A DNA stretch of 64,000 nucleotides from Leishmania martiniquensis. Taxonomy: Eukaryota; Euglenozoa; Kinetoplastea; Trypanosomatida; Trypanosomatidae. The stretch is from positions 241,001 through 305,000 of the forward strand of contig NC_090157.1 of assembly GCF_017916325.1 (NCBI RefSeq), given 5' to 3'. The position numbers and the translations under genes are program-made. The notes beneath the pieces were generated by a model. The model was not told the DNA's origin. It ran no database searches and was given only the letters and a program-made list of their open reading frames with translations. Of the stretch, positions 8,494 to 19,077 are shown piece by piece (the first letter of the stretch is position 1; each line of letters starts with the position of its first letter).

Positions 8494-11400
8494 CTACGGA
8501 TACCGTGGCGACTGCATCCGCGTGCGCGTGCCTGCCGCAGGAGCGGAGAGGTCGCACTCGTCATCCACGTCAGCTAATGCCCCCGCCAAGTCACCCTCAG
8601 GCCGAGCAGGGATGACTTCGAGAGTTTCCTTACCGTCGCGCACACAACCGCAGATGGATCTGATGCTCTTCACATTGGTCGGCAGCGGCTGCGCTGACAA
8701 ACCCATCACCGCGCTGCCTGGCCGGCCATCGTCCCGTTCCGGCACCGCCGTGGCTGCGCGATCGAACTCGGGTCCGAGGTACCGGCTGACGGAATTCGCA
8801 CAGCTGCTGCCGCCCTCGGCGGTGCTACAGCGACTACTGCCAGTGGAGGACGCCATGCCACTCCCAAGACCTCCCATTGGCACGCTGACAGAGCAGAGGC
8901 ATGGCGGAATGATCACGGCGGCTGTACCAGCGCCGGCATCGGTACTAAGAATGCCGCCTGTGTACTGCAGCATCTCGTGGTCCACCGGCTCCTCGGCCTT
9001 CATGGCGGGGTCCATGTGAGAGGAGTCCGACGAGCTGACGACTCCAACCGCCACCGTGTCGGCGCCGCCGCCTCTCTCCATCGCCATTGTAGAGACACAG
9101 ATCTCCGCATCACGCCCATACGAATGGCGGTGGGGCGTGCTGCCGCCGCCAGGGAAGGTGTCCTTACAGATCGACTGGTTCGTTGGTGTGCGCACAGCCG
9201 CACTCGCTTCGTCAGGCTCTTCCGTCACAGCGGGGCACACCGCAAGGGCTTCGCCGGCACCAGCACAGTACCCCGCCCGCTCCGTGGCGGCAGCATCAGC
9301 ATTCGAGCTTGCGGGGGAAGCCGTAGCCGCGCTTCCGCCCACAAACGGCCCACGTGCCTCCCCGCTGGAGACGGGGAACGGGGGCGGAATAGGGAGGGCA
9401 TGGCCGACAGATACCCGAGGAGCGCTCGCGGTCACGGGCGTCTCACGACGTACAAGACCGTGATTCAGCTCGTAGATCCGACGAACTTCTGGCGGACATG
9501 GGGAAGGGAGTCTGTGCACGCCGCTGCACTCGGTGCGGGCCATGCACGAGCCGCGAATCCAGTTTAGGCACACGTTGCGCGGCACACTCGCGTACGCGCA
9601 ACTTGTCGCGTTCCGGCACGCGCCGTACCAGCGGAGACACGGGTGCAGCTCGGTGCTGAAGGCGCGCCCCTCCGGACAGTGGAGGTCCTCCGGCACCGTC
9701 GCGGTGGCCGCCCCCTTAACGCCCGCCGGATGAGAGCGCCTGGCCCCAGCTGGGGAGTCGGCGCAGTCGCAATCCTCGTCATCTGCCACCTCCACAGGAA
9801 AGATGCAGCGAGCGATGTTGTGGTCGTGCACCGCTGCAGCGCCGCTGAGCATGATTGAATCTGCTGCTGCGTGCTTAAGCACACACGACTCTTGCCGAGG
9901 ACGGTCGCCATTAGGCACCCCCACAGCCTTCGGAATGCCGCTCGCACCCGATCCTCGGTGACGAGCTTGCTGCCACGCGTTCTTGTCAGCACCAGCCGTG
10001 GCCGATCTCGTTACCAGGCTAGCTGCTGGGCGTGCCTCACGAGCATCGACGGCCTCACCGCCGTATCCGCGACGGAAGGCGAAGAAGAGCGCCTTGGAAT
10101 GAATAAAGCGCGATGCCTCCGGGTTGCAGCTTGCCAGCTCGACGAGGATCTGCGCCAGGTCACCTTTCCTGGCGTAGAGCAGCTGCTTCTCCAGAGCTAA
10201 GCCAGGCGGGCCGCTCGTTAAAGTCGAGAAGGACGACCCTCCGCCTGCAGCACCTGGCGCTGTTGAGGCGGTTGGCAATGCGCTCGTCCGCCCTTGGCCT
10301 GCTGTCATGGCCGCCGTTGTCGCTGCGGAGGCAGCTACCCGCCCAGACGTCCAGATAGACAGCGGCGTCACCGTTGGGTTTGAAGACGAGGACGGCAACC
10401 GGCCGCTATGGGTACCGTAGCCACCAACCCCACCGACGCGGCACTGCGGGTGTGACATGTGCGCACTCGTGCACGGAGAGCTGCCGGCGGTGGTTGTTGT
10501 CCGGCAGCTCCGCCCGTTGCCGCCGGAAGTTAGGAGAGATGAAGAGCTCTGGTCACGGAGACTGATGTGCGTCTGCGAGGGCAACGGCGGTAGGGACGTG
10601 CAGATACCGCTGACGTGCGTGCAAGAGCTCTCCGGCGATGTCGAGTGGCCAGCAGAGCTCATCGACCTGCACTTGTCCGCAGCCACGGAGACAAGCCCGC
10701 GGTTCCTCTGCGGCCCAGTGCTGCACATCGTGACGCTTTGCGATGTGGACAACCCACCCGGCGTGCCAGAGAGTTGCGCCATATCCGAAAGCGAGGCAGA
10801 CTGGGACGGAAGCTTGGCAAGCGCGCCTTGGCTGATGTTGCACACGCACGGAGAGAGCATCACCTGCTGGCCGGAAAGAACTCGGGAAGCGGGGCACGGC
10901 GGTGGGTGAGTGTGCGGCAGCGTGCCCCACGGCAGCGCGTTGCCCGCAGCAGCGGCGCTGTAGTCGCCCACAAGTGGCAACGCTCGCGAGGGCGCGTTGG
11001 TCACCATGGGACTAAGCACTGACGGCATTGCGCCGGCGTCGTGGTCGGCAGTTCCGTCGCTGTACGAATACTGTCCGATGCCGCCCAAACTTTGCGCGGT
11101 TGTACGTGGGTGGCTGAGCAGCTGCGATTCCTGCTGGGAGTCACCCGCGTTCGTGATGGGTGTCACGTCCTGCAGCTGCAGCATTGAGCTTTCTTGGTCA
11201 TCCTCTGCGACCGCACTCACCGCAGCAGCAGCAGCGCGCGGTGCACCCAACGAAGATTCCGACGTCGGTGCTCCGTCGAGTGCCCGCTGGAAAAAGGGCG
11301 ATGAAGCGTAGGTGCCCGGCAGGTTATGAGGCGTTTCAACCGACGCGAGGGGACTCCCACTGACGCTACCAGCTCTGCAGCTGCAGCTGCTGTTGCCTTC

Positions 11401-12153
11401 GACTCTGCCACTGCGAAGCGGCGCCTGAAGCTGCTGCGGGATGATGTGTGTGGGTGCACCTGCGCGAGTTGCCCGCCTGACTGCGGTGTTTGGGGTGGGC
11501 TGTGGTGTGTCGGATACACTTCGCAGCATAGCGAAAGCGACGGAACCACCAGTGGAAGCAGTGTGCACGTCCATCACCGGCGGTGGAAGTGGAGCCGGTA
11601 ACCCTTCGTCCAGGGGCTGATCAGAGGCCTGTGTGGCAGTTGTGGACGCGGTGCTGTTCGCCGATGCGTGAGAGGCCACCGACGCTGTGGCCGCTGAAAC
11701 GGATGGGGGTGCCGGGGCAGCCGCGCCGAGTGCTCGCTGTGAAACACGCGAGAATTGTGGGTGCACTGCCACCGCAATTGCACGGGGAGACGCAGCACTT
11801 GTGCCAGACGCTTTGCCGCGGTTTGAGCTGTGGAGATGATGCGGGAAGGCAGTGTCTGGCGCATTCTGCTGCTGTCGTAGCTGCGCGGAGGCGCGGCCAG
11901 TTATTTTGGTTGCCGCCTGGCTGCGAACGTGCGACAGGGGACTGCGTGCGTGCTGAGACGCCATCTCGGGCATTTGTGTTGCGGGTGCTACGTCGTGGGA
12001 GGTGTTGTTGAGGAGAGCATCCGCCCATCGCCCCAATGGACCCCTCCCGTTGCTGGCGTCCTCCCCGGCTGCGTCCCCTGACAACCGCGCATACGACCTT
12101 AGAGACGGCGCTGCCTCCGTCGAAGAGGGCGGATGCGGGGAACTGCGTCTCAT
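8494..12153 (-). CDS. CCCH zinc-finger protein, 1219 aa
   Basis: The first ATG of this open frame is at 12153. The frame is open 27 codons further up, but a TAG closes it there and no ATG lies between. A pyrimidine tract and AG (12171-12172) sit 18 bases above this ATG, which supports the start. The protein is mostly low-complexity Ser/Ala/Thr/Gly/Pro. One canonical CCCH finger is present at residues 862-880 (C-x7-C-x5-C-x3-H, CLNWIRGSCMARTECSGVH). Directly before it Cys839, Cys846 and Cys852 form a degenerate finger (C-x6-C-x5-C) lacking the His. A compact region near 655-700 (LLYARKGDLAQILVELASC) looks helical and folded. CCCH proteins of trypanosomatids are usually RNA-binding regulators of mRNA stability or translation, so that role is inferred. 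The very long disordered regions suggest a scaffold or granule component. Confidence 0.85.
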   Translation of the reverse strand: MRRSSPHPPSSTEAAPSLRSYARLSGDAAGEDASNGRGPLGRWADALLNNTSHDVAPATQMPEMASQHARSPLSHVRSQAATKITGRASAQLRQQQNAPDTAFPHHLHSSNRGKASGTSAASPRAIAVAVHPQFSRVSQRALGAAAPAPPSVSAATASVASHASANSTASTTATQASDQPLDEGLPAPLPPPVMDVHTASTGGSVAFAMLRSVSDTPQPTPNTAVRRATRAGAPTHIIPQQLQAPLRSGRVEGNSSCSCRAGSVSGSPLASVETPHNLPGTYASSPFFQRALDGAPTSESSLGAPRAAAAAVSAVAEDDQESSMLQLQDVTPITNAGDSQQESQLLSHPRTTAQSLGGIGQYSYSDGTADHDAGAMPSVLSPMVTNAPSRALPLVGDYSAAAAGNALPWGTLPHTHPPPCPASRVLSGQQVMLSPCVCNISQGALAKLPSQSASLSDMAQLSGTPGGLSTSQSVTMCSTGPQRNRGLVSVAADKCRSMSSAGHSTSPESSCTHVSGICTSLPPLPSQTHISLRDQSSSSLLTSGGNGRSCRTTTTAGSSPCTSAHMSHPQCRVGGVGGYGTHSGRLPSSSSNPTVTPLSIWTSGRVAASAATTAAMTAGQGRTSALPTASTAPGAAGGGSSFSTLTSGPPGLALEKQLLYARKGDLAQILVELASCNPEASRFIHSKALFFAFRRGYGGEAVDAREARPAASLVTRSATAGADKNAWQQARHRGSGASGIPKAVGVPNGDRPRQESCVLKHAAADSIMLSGAAAVHDHNIARCIFPVEVADDEDCDCADSPAGARRSHPAGVKGAATATVPEDLHCPEGRAFSTELHPCLRWYGACRNATSCAYASVPRNVCLNWIRGSCMARTECSGVHRLPSPCPPEVRRIYELNHGLVRRETPVTASAPRVSVGHALPIPPPFPVSSGEARGPFVGGSAATASPASSNADAAATERAGYCAGAGEALAVCPAVTEEPDEASAAVRTPTNQSICKDTFPGGGSTPHRHSYGRDAEICVSTMAMERGGGADTVAVGVVSSSDSSHMDPAMKAEEPVDHEMLQYTGGILSTDAGAGTAAVIIPPCLCSVSVPMGGLGSGMASSTGSSRCSTAEGGSSCANSVSRYLGPEFDRAATAVPERDDGRPGSAVMGLSAQPLPTNVKSIRSICGCVRDGKETLEVIPARPEGDLAGALADVDDECDLSAPAAGTRTRMQSPRYP

Positions 12154-12170
12154 GTCGTCCGGGTCGCTCG

Positions 12171-12172
12171 CT
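12171..12172 (-). promoter_or_regulatory. Predicted trans-splice acceptor of the CCCH gene
   Basis: The transcribed strand has CCCCCCTTTTCGACTTCC and then GTGCCTTCCCCAG, with the AG 18 bases above the ATG at 12153. It argues for this ATG and against the open but ATG-less codons upstream. Confidence 0.6.
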
Positions 12173-12808
12173 GGGGAAGGCACGAATTCCTCGCGGAAGT
12201 CGAAAAGGGGGGCAAGGCAGAAGTGTGCTGCCACGGGCTACGCTATAAGCGGGACACTCGCCAACACGAAGGAGCACTATGAAGCAAGGCAGACGGGTAC
12301 CACTCCTGAAACTCAGCTCAATGGACTCAACGTCGTTGGCGCAACAATGCTCTGGAGTAGCGCACGTCGATCCCCAGCCAAGGTGTCGGCTAACGCAGCT
12401 GCGTTTCAATCAGTGATGCAGGAGGGAGGTGTGTGTGTGTGCTGGCAATCGTATTCCGCGGGAATTTGGTATGTATGCGTGCGCAGGTGTCGCACTGCGT
12501 GTGAAGGATGTGTGGAAGCCTGTCGCGAGGCGGACGTGTATATTTCTGTGTATGGTGGCGGTGCTGCAAAGCTTCTGTATGTCTATGCTAGTCTGTGCTG
12601 AAGCGTGTCACTCTTGTAGGGAGAGAAAGAAAAAAAACCGGGGGTGAAACGTGCAACGACCTGTGCGCCCCTTGTCGCCGCGGCGGTGATACAGAGAAAG
12701 CGAAGAGGACACTCACGATGACGGAGAGGCGGGCACAGAAAACGGAGACACCCCAGACGCACACGAGAAAAAAAAGACGAAAACAGACGGGAGAAGGCGT
12801 CTGTCTCT

Positions 12809-12825
12809 GTGTGTGTGTGTGTGTG
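12809..12825. repeat. (GT)n microsatellite
   Basis: Perfect GT run of about 17 bases in the intergenic region. Confidence 0.85.
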
Positions 12826-13807
12826 GAGTTGAGAGCTCCGGGTGTACGTCTGTGACTGAGTCTATAAGCCCCTGAGGGACGGGTCTAAGGGATATGTTGC
12901 TGTCCGTTTCCTTCTAGTCTGTGTGTCTGTATGTGTGCGTGTGTGTGCGTGCGCCCTGTCCTCCTCCTCCTCTGAGTGTCCTTGTATGTAATGTGTACGC
13001 CAATGAAGACGGCAGGTGTGTGTATGTATTTAAATACGTGTAAGTGTGAGTCCTGTTCCGATGCGTCGAAATACGTCTGGAGAGCAGAACGTGGAGGGGC
13101 AACAGTGTGCATATAGTGAGACAGAGGGGTGGGTGATAGAACGCGAAGCAGGGGCAGGAGAGGTGACTTAGCGTCACCCAAAGAGATGGCGGCGTACGCA
13201 GATGCAATGGCAAAGAGTGCTTGGTGTGAACAGGAAGGCGGGCAGGGAGCCCGCATGCGCACCGCCCAGTAGCGCCAACGTCAGCCCCCCACCCCACCCC
13301 CACACCCCTACACCCCTCCCCCATTCACCACTTCTCCACGATGTCCCCGTTTTCTCCCTCACATACCCCAATGCAGTGCGGCCATTGATGCGGGGGCTTC
13401 GGGATTCGCCTTCGCGCATGAAAGCGAATCGGGGAAAAAAATGAGGAAGAGGGGTGTATTGCAGCCGTCACACACGGGTCTTTTTTGCCGCAGGAAAGAA
13501 AGCGCAACGCGCAGTGAGGCGTGCTCCTATCACTGCGGCTCCTGCTGCGCGTTTCTGACATCTTCAGAAACAAACAGAAGTGTGTCTCCGTCCCCCCGTC
13601 TTTGTCGACCCTCTTTCTGGAGGTGAGTGCCTGCGACGTAGTGGATGAAGGCGTGCCTGTACACAATTTCGCTTTCTCTGCTCATCATGCGCGTCGGCTC
13701 TTCGTGGTGCGTTGTTTACCTTTCGTGGGCCAGAAAAAAAGGGGTCCGCTGGATCATCTCTTCTCCCCCGTCGCTGTACTCACTCTCTCTTCCTCACAGA
13801 CACGCTT

Positions 13808-13827
13808 ACACACACACAAAAACACAC
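13808..13827. repeat. CA-rich microsatellite
   Basis: CA repeats interrupted by a short A run, in the presumed 3' UTR of the prefoldin gene. Confidence 0.7.
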
Positions 13828-14367
13828 AGGCGTGCCGCACCTCTCCCGGCGCGCGTCTCTTCACAGCGAGATGCGTACACGCAGATTCACGACAACGAGG
13901 AGAGGGCGTCGGTAAGAGAAAGGAGAGAAAAGACAAGAGGGAAGGTGGGAAGCAGGCGTTGTCGTGGGCACCGCACACAAAGAGGGCAGCATCACTTCGC
14001 TGCAAGACTGTAGCCAATAGAACGAGAAACGGGAGCACACAGGCGCCAACAAGCACACAACAAACAATGTCGTTTTAGTTACAAGACGGTCACAAGTGCA
14101 TCGACAAGCGGCTAAAGCGTGCGCCGAGAGCCCTGGCAGGCGGGCAACCCAACTACCAAAGCACCAACATCCAGTCGAGAGGCGGTGAGGCACGACCTTG
14201 TCGAAGGGAAGGAAAGAAGGCAAAGAGGACGCAGAGAAACAGGATGCTGCTACCCAGATACACAGAGGGAGTGCCTAACCTTGCACTGCCCTCGAAAGCT
14301 CTCCACCATCACCGGTCGGTAGCCCATCTGCACCTCCCCCTCCCGTTGTCGCCACCTCTTGCTCCCA

Positions 14368-14841
14368 TTAAGCCTCTCCGTGCTCCTCGCGATAGCGCTG
14401 CATCGCCAGTGTCTTCTGCTGCAGTGCGTCGATGACTTGGTTCTGCTGCCGCTGCTTCATGGAGATTGTTTGTTCCACCTGGTCCATGCTCTCCTTGATC
14501 TGCGCCGCACGGGACACGAAGTACCTCTTCGCGTGCTCTATCGACTGCTCCAGGAAGTAGCCGGTGCCGACGTCCACCAGCACCTTGTCGCTCGGCACGA
14601 CGGTGCCCCGCACAAAAAGCGAAGATGTCATGCACACAAGTACCTCCTGCGCCGCCTCCGTCCTCGCAGCGTTCTCGCAAACGATACGGTACTGGTCAAC
14701 CACGTCGCGGTTGTTCTGGTAGCGACTGCGGCCGCTGTAGAGGCCATCGTAAGCCGCCCCGAGGCTACGCATATCGTTGTCCAGCTGCTCCTTGAGGCCC
14801 TCGAGCTGCTCGATGGGCAGTTGATAGACATTGATGCTCAT
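14368..14841 (-). CDS. Prefoldin subunit 5 (alpha-class)
   Basis: A 157-aa protein, the usual size for an alpha-class prefoldin. Residues about 5-45 (VYQLPIEQLEGLKEQLDNDM and onward) form the first coiled-coil arm. The centre (RGTVVPSDKVLVDVGTGYFLE, about 78-98) matches the conserved beta-hairpin block of prefoldin 5, with the DVGTGYFLE signature. Residues about 105-150 form the second coiled-coil arm (MDQVEQTISMKQRQQNQVID). Prefoldin is a hetero-hexameric cytosolic co-chaperone that hands nascent actin and tubulin to the CCT chaperonin, and subunit 5 is one of its two alpha subunits. The ATG at 14841 lies four bases below a CGCAG acceptor (AG at 14846-14847), giving a very short leader. Nothing suggests a defect. 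Confidence 0.9.
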   Translation of the reverse strand: MSINVYQLPIEQLEGLKEQLDNDMRSLGAAYDGLYSGRSRYQNNRDVVDQYRIVCENAARTEAAQEVLVCMTSSLFVRGTVVPSDKVLVDVGTGYFLEQSIEHAKRYFVSRAAQIKESMDQVEQTISMKQRQQNQVIDALQQKTLAMQRYREEHGEA

Positions 14842-14845
14842 TGTT

Positions 14846-14847
14846 CT
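14846..14847 (-). promoter_or_regulatory. Predicted trans-splice acceptor of the prefoldin gene
   Basis: A tract reading CCTACCTCCCTTCACTC on the transcribed strand is followed about 25 bases later by CGCAG, with AACA and the ATG next. A leader of only four gene-encoded bases is short but seen in trypanosomatids. Confidence 0.45.
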
Positions 14848-15525
14848 GCGCGGTTGTGTACCTTCTATGAGTGAAGGGAGGTAGGAATGGCAATGTGCTG
14901 TGTGTAGCGGGCGGAAGGAGGGGGGGCGTGCGCGTCGCGCAATACGTACCTGCTTTCGTTGTGATATTACCGCCTGTAAAAAAAAAGTTACCTACGGCAG
15001 TTGTGCTCTTCTGATCTCCTCGCACGAGCACGAGGCGGTAACACGTGCTCCACGTAGCGGGTTCGAGGAGGAGAGGAGAGGGGAGGAAAGGGGGCAGGTA
15101 AAGTACGGTGGAGACAGAAGAGAGGGGAGAAGAGTAATGCACCGGAATGGATTGGCGCCTTGCTAACTTTGTTCCGTTTTTTTTTTCGAGGGGGGACTTT
15201 GTGCGTAACGCTCTGTTTCACAGCGACGCTGAGCCGCACAAACGTCTCTGCGCGCCTAAACACTTATGATGCAGACAGATAGCACATACAGGCAGCTTGC
15301 GTGAGTCCACTCATGCGACTTACTCCTCTCTCAAAAGCGCAGAAGCGTCGATGGCAATACCGCGGCTCGAGACAAGCACGACGAGGCGGTCACGTCGAAG
15401 CGCCCCTCTCTCTCTGTTTCCTTCGCCTCTTCTCTTTGCCCCTTATCCTTGTCCTTGCTGTTCGAGCACAGCAAGAATCTCATAGGAAAGCGTGCGCACA
15501 GCATTGACAGCCCAGGCTGAATGAG
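14848..15525. other. Intergenic region, no gene seen
   Basis: About 680 bases between the prefoldin and 115-aa genes, with CT/GA-rich tracts near 15060-15130 and 15400-15450 and an A/T run near 15175-15190. Presumed 3' UTR of the 115-aa gene and leader of prefoldin. Confidence 0.5.
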
Positions 15526-15873
15526 TCACTTCGCGACCGCGTTCTCCGACGCTGACAAGAAGCGCTGAAAATCGTCAAAGGGCGGTGTCGGCAGGTCCTC
15601 CCAGGCAACCTCAACCGACCGGTGGATGCTCAGCGCAGGGGGTGCGTACTCCTGCAGGTAGTGCGGCTCAATGGAATGCCACTCCTGGTAGGGCAGTCCT
15701 GGAACGAGATCTGGGTACTCGCCGCGTGCGTTCGGCACACTTACACGCCATACCGGGTCGCCGGGCACGAGGTAGAAAAGCACGCACGGCGACGGCGGCT
15801 TGTAAGGGAGCGTCGCGTGGTCCCACACACAGGCGCGCAGCATTCGAGCGGCAGCAAGACCCTCTTGGAGCAT
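15526..15873 (-). CDS. Unrecognised conserved-looking protein, 115 aa
   Basis: The first ATG is at 15873; two more codons are open upstream but begin with TTG. The sequence is balanced rather than low-complexity, rich in Pro and aromatic residues (SPCVLFYLVPGDPVWRVSVP, then LPYQEWHSIEPHYLQEYAPP), with GC-ending codons. It has no signal peptide or membrane segment; the N-terminus (MLQEGLAAARMLRACVWDH) is a possible short amphipathic helix. This composition looks like a real, folded small protein, perhaps an organellar complex subunit, but I do not recognise the family and infer no function. It sits between prefoldin and the membrane-protein gene on the same strand. Confidence 0.65.
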   Translation of the reverse strand: MLQEGLAAARMLRACVWDHATLPYKPPSPCVLFYLVPGDPVWRVSVPNARGEYPDLVPGLPYQEWHSIEPHYLQEYAPPALSIHRSVEVAWEDLPTPPFDDFQRFLSASENAVAK

Positions 15874-17083
15874 CCACAAAGGTCTTCGACGTTAAAAGGA
15901 CTGAGCTGGCTTGCGGCAGGATTGGGATGTGCCACTAAACACACAGACCCCGCCCCGCCCCCTTTCCACTCACAACCAGTCTCTAAATCACTGGTGCATC
16001 GATAATGGAATGGCATGGATGCGTGTTCGGAGAGAGAGTTGTTGGGGTAGGAGTGGGTGCGACGCGGACTCGAGACAGAACGGGAGGGTGCGCGCCGAAC
16101 ATGTACACACATACTAACAGGCAGGCACACACCATGCCGAAGCGTAAGGGCGGCGGAATGCGAGCCAAAACGCAGCAGCGTCACACCACAACGCATGAAT
16201 CATGTGCTCCACACGCGCCGCATTCCACAAGGACGGAGAAGGCGGGGAAGGGAGAGCGCCAAAGAGCACGTCGAGGCTGATCGTGTGAGTTCCTCCTTCG
16301 CACGTTGCACTTTCATTTGTTTTTTTTGGTGCCGCGCCGGTGGCCGCCGTCGCTCTCCGAAGAGCGCCCAAGGGCTTTCCAAAGAGGGCGAGAAGGAATG
16401 TGTTCGTTGCGATACAGCAGCCCACCCACAGGACAACCTCGCCCGCATCCAACGACTCCCCCCCCGCTTCATCCGCTTCGACCGTTCTTCGCCTGACCAG
16501 AGCCCTCAGTACATGGCTGCGCGGGGCTCACCCCGCTCGCGCTGCTGTACGCCGCAATACACGTGAGCAACGCTCATAGAAAACGAAGGAATAAACAAAA
16601 ATATATATGGCACATAATAGCATACCGAACTCATCGCGTCGTAGCGAAGAGAGCGCGTCAAGTGTGGGCCCAAGCACGCATGAGGTGTGCCGCCCTCTGC
16701 TGCCCTCCGACTACCGCTTCCTTGCCCTCGCTTTCAGCATGCCCCCCCTGCCCATCGTGGCAAGTAGCGACCGCTGCACTTGAAGAAAAAGAGGTGGATG
16801 GGGGGAGGGGGGCTGCTCGGCTCTCCCGAGCACACAGAGTAGGCGGGTGGGGGTAAGGGGTACTCGATCTCCCGAGATGCCGCCACGCACCGGGGTGCGT
16901 CTCCTCCCCTGCCACCGGCCATGCAGGGGGAGAGTGGAAAACGTGCCGGAATGCATCCCTGACGCGCTCACACAAAAGAGCCTGCGAAACGGCGCCCGCC
17001 TGAACTCCTCGTCATTCGAAGGCACGCACAGCCGCGTGCATTAGTGTGTGTGCAAGCGCTTTCCTCGCTCCCCTACGCTTGCC
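15874..17083. other. Intergenic region, about 1.2 kb, no gene seen
   Basis: Presumed 3' UTR of the 407-aa membrane-protein gene and leader of the 115-aa gene. GC is lower in parts (16580-16620). The ORFs present are short and overlap on both strands without coding-like composition. Confidence 0.5.
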
Positions 17084-18307
17084 TCAGCAAAGAGAACGAG
17101 CTGCCGCTGAGTGTGTAGCGTACTCGGCGCTAGGGGCTCCCGCACCGCTGCTAAAACGCGGCAGCGACCGGTCATCATCGCCCTCCTCCTCTTCCTTGTA
17201 TGTCGCATCGACTTCTTCGTCATCGTAGAAGGCCTGCTCCTCTTCAGCGCTCCCTTCTGCTTCGAAGACCCCCTCCTCGATGTGGCTCTCACCTGCCTCC
17301 CTGCCTCGTGCCGCAGGCGCAGTCAGAGCTTTCGGCTCCCCAGCACTGCCACTGCTCGCGTTGTCGACGCGCTGATGAAACGCCATGCCCGGCTGCAGCG
17401 GCGCCGCGGTGGACGAGAGAATCTCCGCAAAGGCTGTCTTTGGTTTTTCCAAAGCCGCTTTGCTTCCACCGACCGCGTTGCTCATGGCTGGTCGAAGGCT
17501 TGGCGGCCCACCATCACTGCCACCTATCACTCCCGACGGCGTCATCGGTGGCCCACCACCCTCGCCCTCTGTCGTGTAGCGATCCAGCAGCACGCGCGCC
17601 GTCTCATTGAAGTACTGCGGGTTACGGGCAAGCTGCGGAACGACGGTGATCATGGGGTTGGCGACAGCAGTACCGCTGAGGGACGGGCTAACTCCTGACG
17701 AAACACCGGCGCCGGAAGCCCCAGTACCTGATAATACGAGGGTAGTAGCAAATATCTCAGCTGAATTGCCGGCGCCACGTCCGCTGCCGCCACCGATGTG
17801 GCCGTTCACTGAAGAGGGATTGTCATCGCCCTCTTCATCGCTGGACCACATCTCCAACTCTGCAGCACCACAGTCATCGCCCAGGGGGGTCGCGAGGCCG
17901 CCGCTACGGCCACGGCTCGTTGGACTGCCAGCGGCTTCAGCAGCCAGAGTCACACGCCGCACACGCTTGCGCTGCCGCGCCTCCGCCGCCTGCTGCCCTA
18001 TCGGATCGAAGATATCGTCTGCACAGCCTCCCGCAATCGTCAACGGAGCTGAAATGGAAAAACACGAGTGATTCGCGCCGATTCCGGGCATGCCTCTAGT
18101 GGCGGTGTCCAGGTCGAGCCAGTCACCGCCCTTGACGGCGTTGCCCAGGTCCTCGTCGTCCACCTGGCCAGGGCGACGTGCACCATGAAGACGCAAGTTC
18201 TTCACCCTTCGCGTGTACCGCCAGCGGCGACAGACGCACCACACTGCAACGCCTATGATGGCGGTGGGCACCACAAGTGCGACGAGACCAAGAAGAGCGA
18301 GGCGCAT
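17084..18307 (-). CDS. Single-pass membrane protein with acidic C-terminus, 407 aa
   Basis: The ATG at 18307 lies 19 bases below a strong pyrimidine tract and AG. Residues about 4-27 (ALLGLVALVVPTAIIGVAVW) are one hydrophobic segment followed directly by CRRWRYTRRVK. The positive charges after it favour an orientation with a very short outside N-terminus and the rest in the cytosol. The remaining 370 residues are Gly/Ser/Ala-rich and probably disordered, with a short basic patch (QRKRVRR) and a strongly acidic stretch near 358-385 (AEEEQAFYDDEEVDATYKEE). I do not recognise the family. It is the last single-copy gene before the A2 array on the same strand, and may share its primary transcript. 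Confidence 0.75.
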   Translation of the reverse strand: MRLALLGLVALVVPTAIIGVAVWCVCRRWRYTRRVKNLRLHGARRPGQVDDEDLGNAVKGGDWLDLDTATRGMPGIGANHSCFSISAPLTIAGGCADDIFDPIGQQAAEARQRKRVRRVTLAAEAAGSPTSRGRSGGLATPLGDDCGAAELEMWSSDEEGDDNPSSVNGHIGGGSGRGAGNSAEIFATTLVLSGTGASGAGVSSGVSPSLSGTAVANPMITVVPQLARNPQYFNETARVLLDRYTTEGEGGGPPMTPSGVIGGSDGGPPSLRPAMSNAVGGSKAALEKPKTAFAEILSSTAAPLQPGMAFHQRVDNASSGSAGEPKALTAPAARGREAGESHIEEGVFEAEGSAEEEQAFYDDEEVDATYKEEEEGDDDRSLPRFSSGAGAPSAEYATHSAAARSLC

Positions 18308-18326
18308 GAGAGGTCGGCAGCGCGTG

Positions 18327-18328
18327 CT
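18327..18328 (-). promoter_or_regulatory. Predicted trans-splice acceptor of the membrane-protein gene
   Basis: Very clear pattern on the transcribed strand: CTTTTCCCCCCTTTTTCTCT, then TTCCTGACAACAG, with the AG 19 bases above the ATG. Confidence 0.65.
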
Positions 18329-19077
18329 GTTGTCAGGAAAGAGAAAAAGGGGGGAAAAGAGCCAATGCTTCGAGTGGTTGCCCCTTTCAGCGACCGAATG
18401 GAACGCCGTAAAAGAGGGCTGAGGCGAATGGCCACGGCATTCTCCCTGAAAACGCGAGGAGCGAACCTGGCACCGACCACGCTAAGAAGAGCAGGAAGGA
18501 TGCTGTAAACTTTGCGGCTTCAACTCCTCCGCTGATGCTCCCCCCTCGCGCGCGTGTCCTCACCTAGGTGCGGCATCAACGTCCAAGACAGAGACAAACA
18601 GTCCCTCTCGCCAAAAACTCAATCGGCCACTTAAGAGAAAGTACCCCTGTTCTTGATCTACCCTACAGGGCGCCAAGCCCCCAGCCCAGCAGTCGCGTTA
18701 GCGCACAGATAAAGCCCGCGCCCAAAAATCGAAGGCCCAGGAAGCGAGCGGCTCCGAATTCGCCGCCATGCCGAGAGTATAGCCCGTAGCCGCACAGCAG
18801 TACTCTCGGCCGTGCGCTACGTCATTCATCCAGCCTGTGCTTCAGGTGATTGTACATGGAAGGAGACAACGGCAGAAGCGACACGCTCAACCACTCAATC
18901 AGGGAGCCGCTACCAATAACCTCCTCGTCGCCCAACAAACGCCCGCTTCCTTCCCAACTGCTGCCTACATCTCACTTCCTCATTGTTCGCGTATCGGGAG
19001 TAAACCCCTTGCCAGTTCAAAGGGTCCTCAAAAAAAAAATTGAACCCACAACGTAGAACCGTAATCGCTGTCAGCGT
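18329..19077. other. Unique flank between membrane-protein gene and A2 array
   Basis: About 750 bases of single-copy DNA with no convincing ORF. It contains an A10 run at 19030-19039. Homology to the other array units begins at about 19078. Confidence 0.55.

Larger units (their letters stand above)
12173..14367. other. Intergenic region, about 2.2 kb, no gene seen
   Basis: Presumed 3' UTR of the prefoldin gene and leader of the CCCH gene. It holds a GT microsatellite (12809-12825), a CA-rich run near 13808-13827 and a C-rich tract near 13285-13325. The ORFs on either strand are short and of simple composition. I could not identify a SIDER retroposon signature by eye, although such elements are common in Leishmania 3' UTRs. 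Confidence 0.55.

Noticed and set aside
12154..12234. Longer start for the CCCH protein from a GTG at 12234
   Set aside because: Eukaryotic nuclear genes start at ATG, a TAG lies two codons above that GTG, and a good splice acceptor sits inside this stretch.
12173..14367. SIDER-type retroposon in the long 3' UTR regions
   Set aside because: Length and position would fit, but I could not see a signature sequence or a poly-A boundary by eye. A search with SIDER1/2 profiles would decide.
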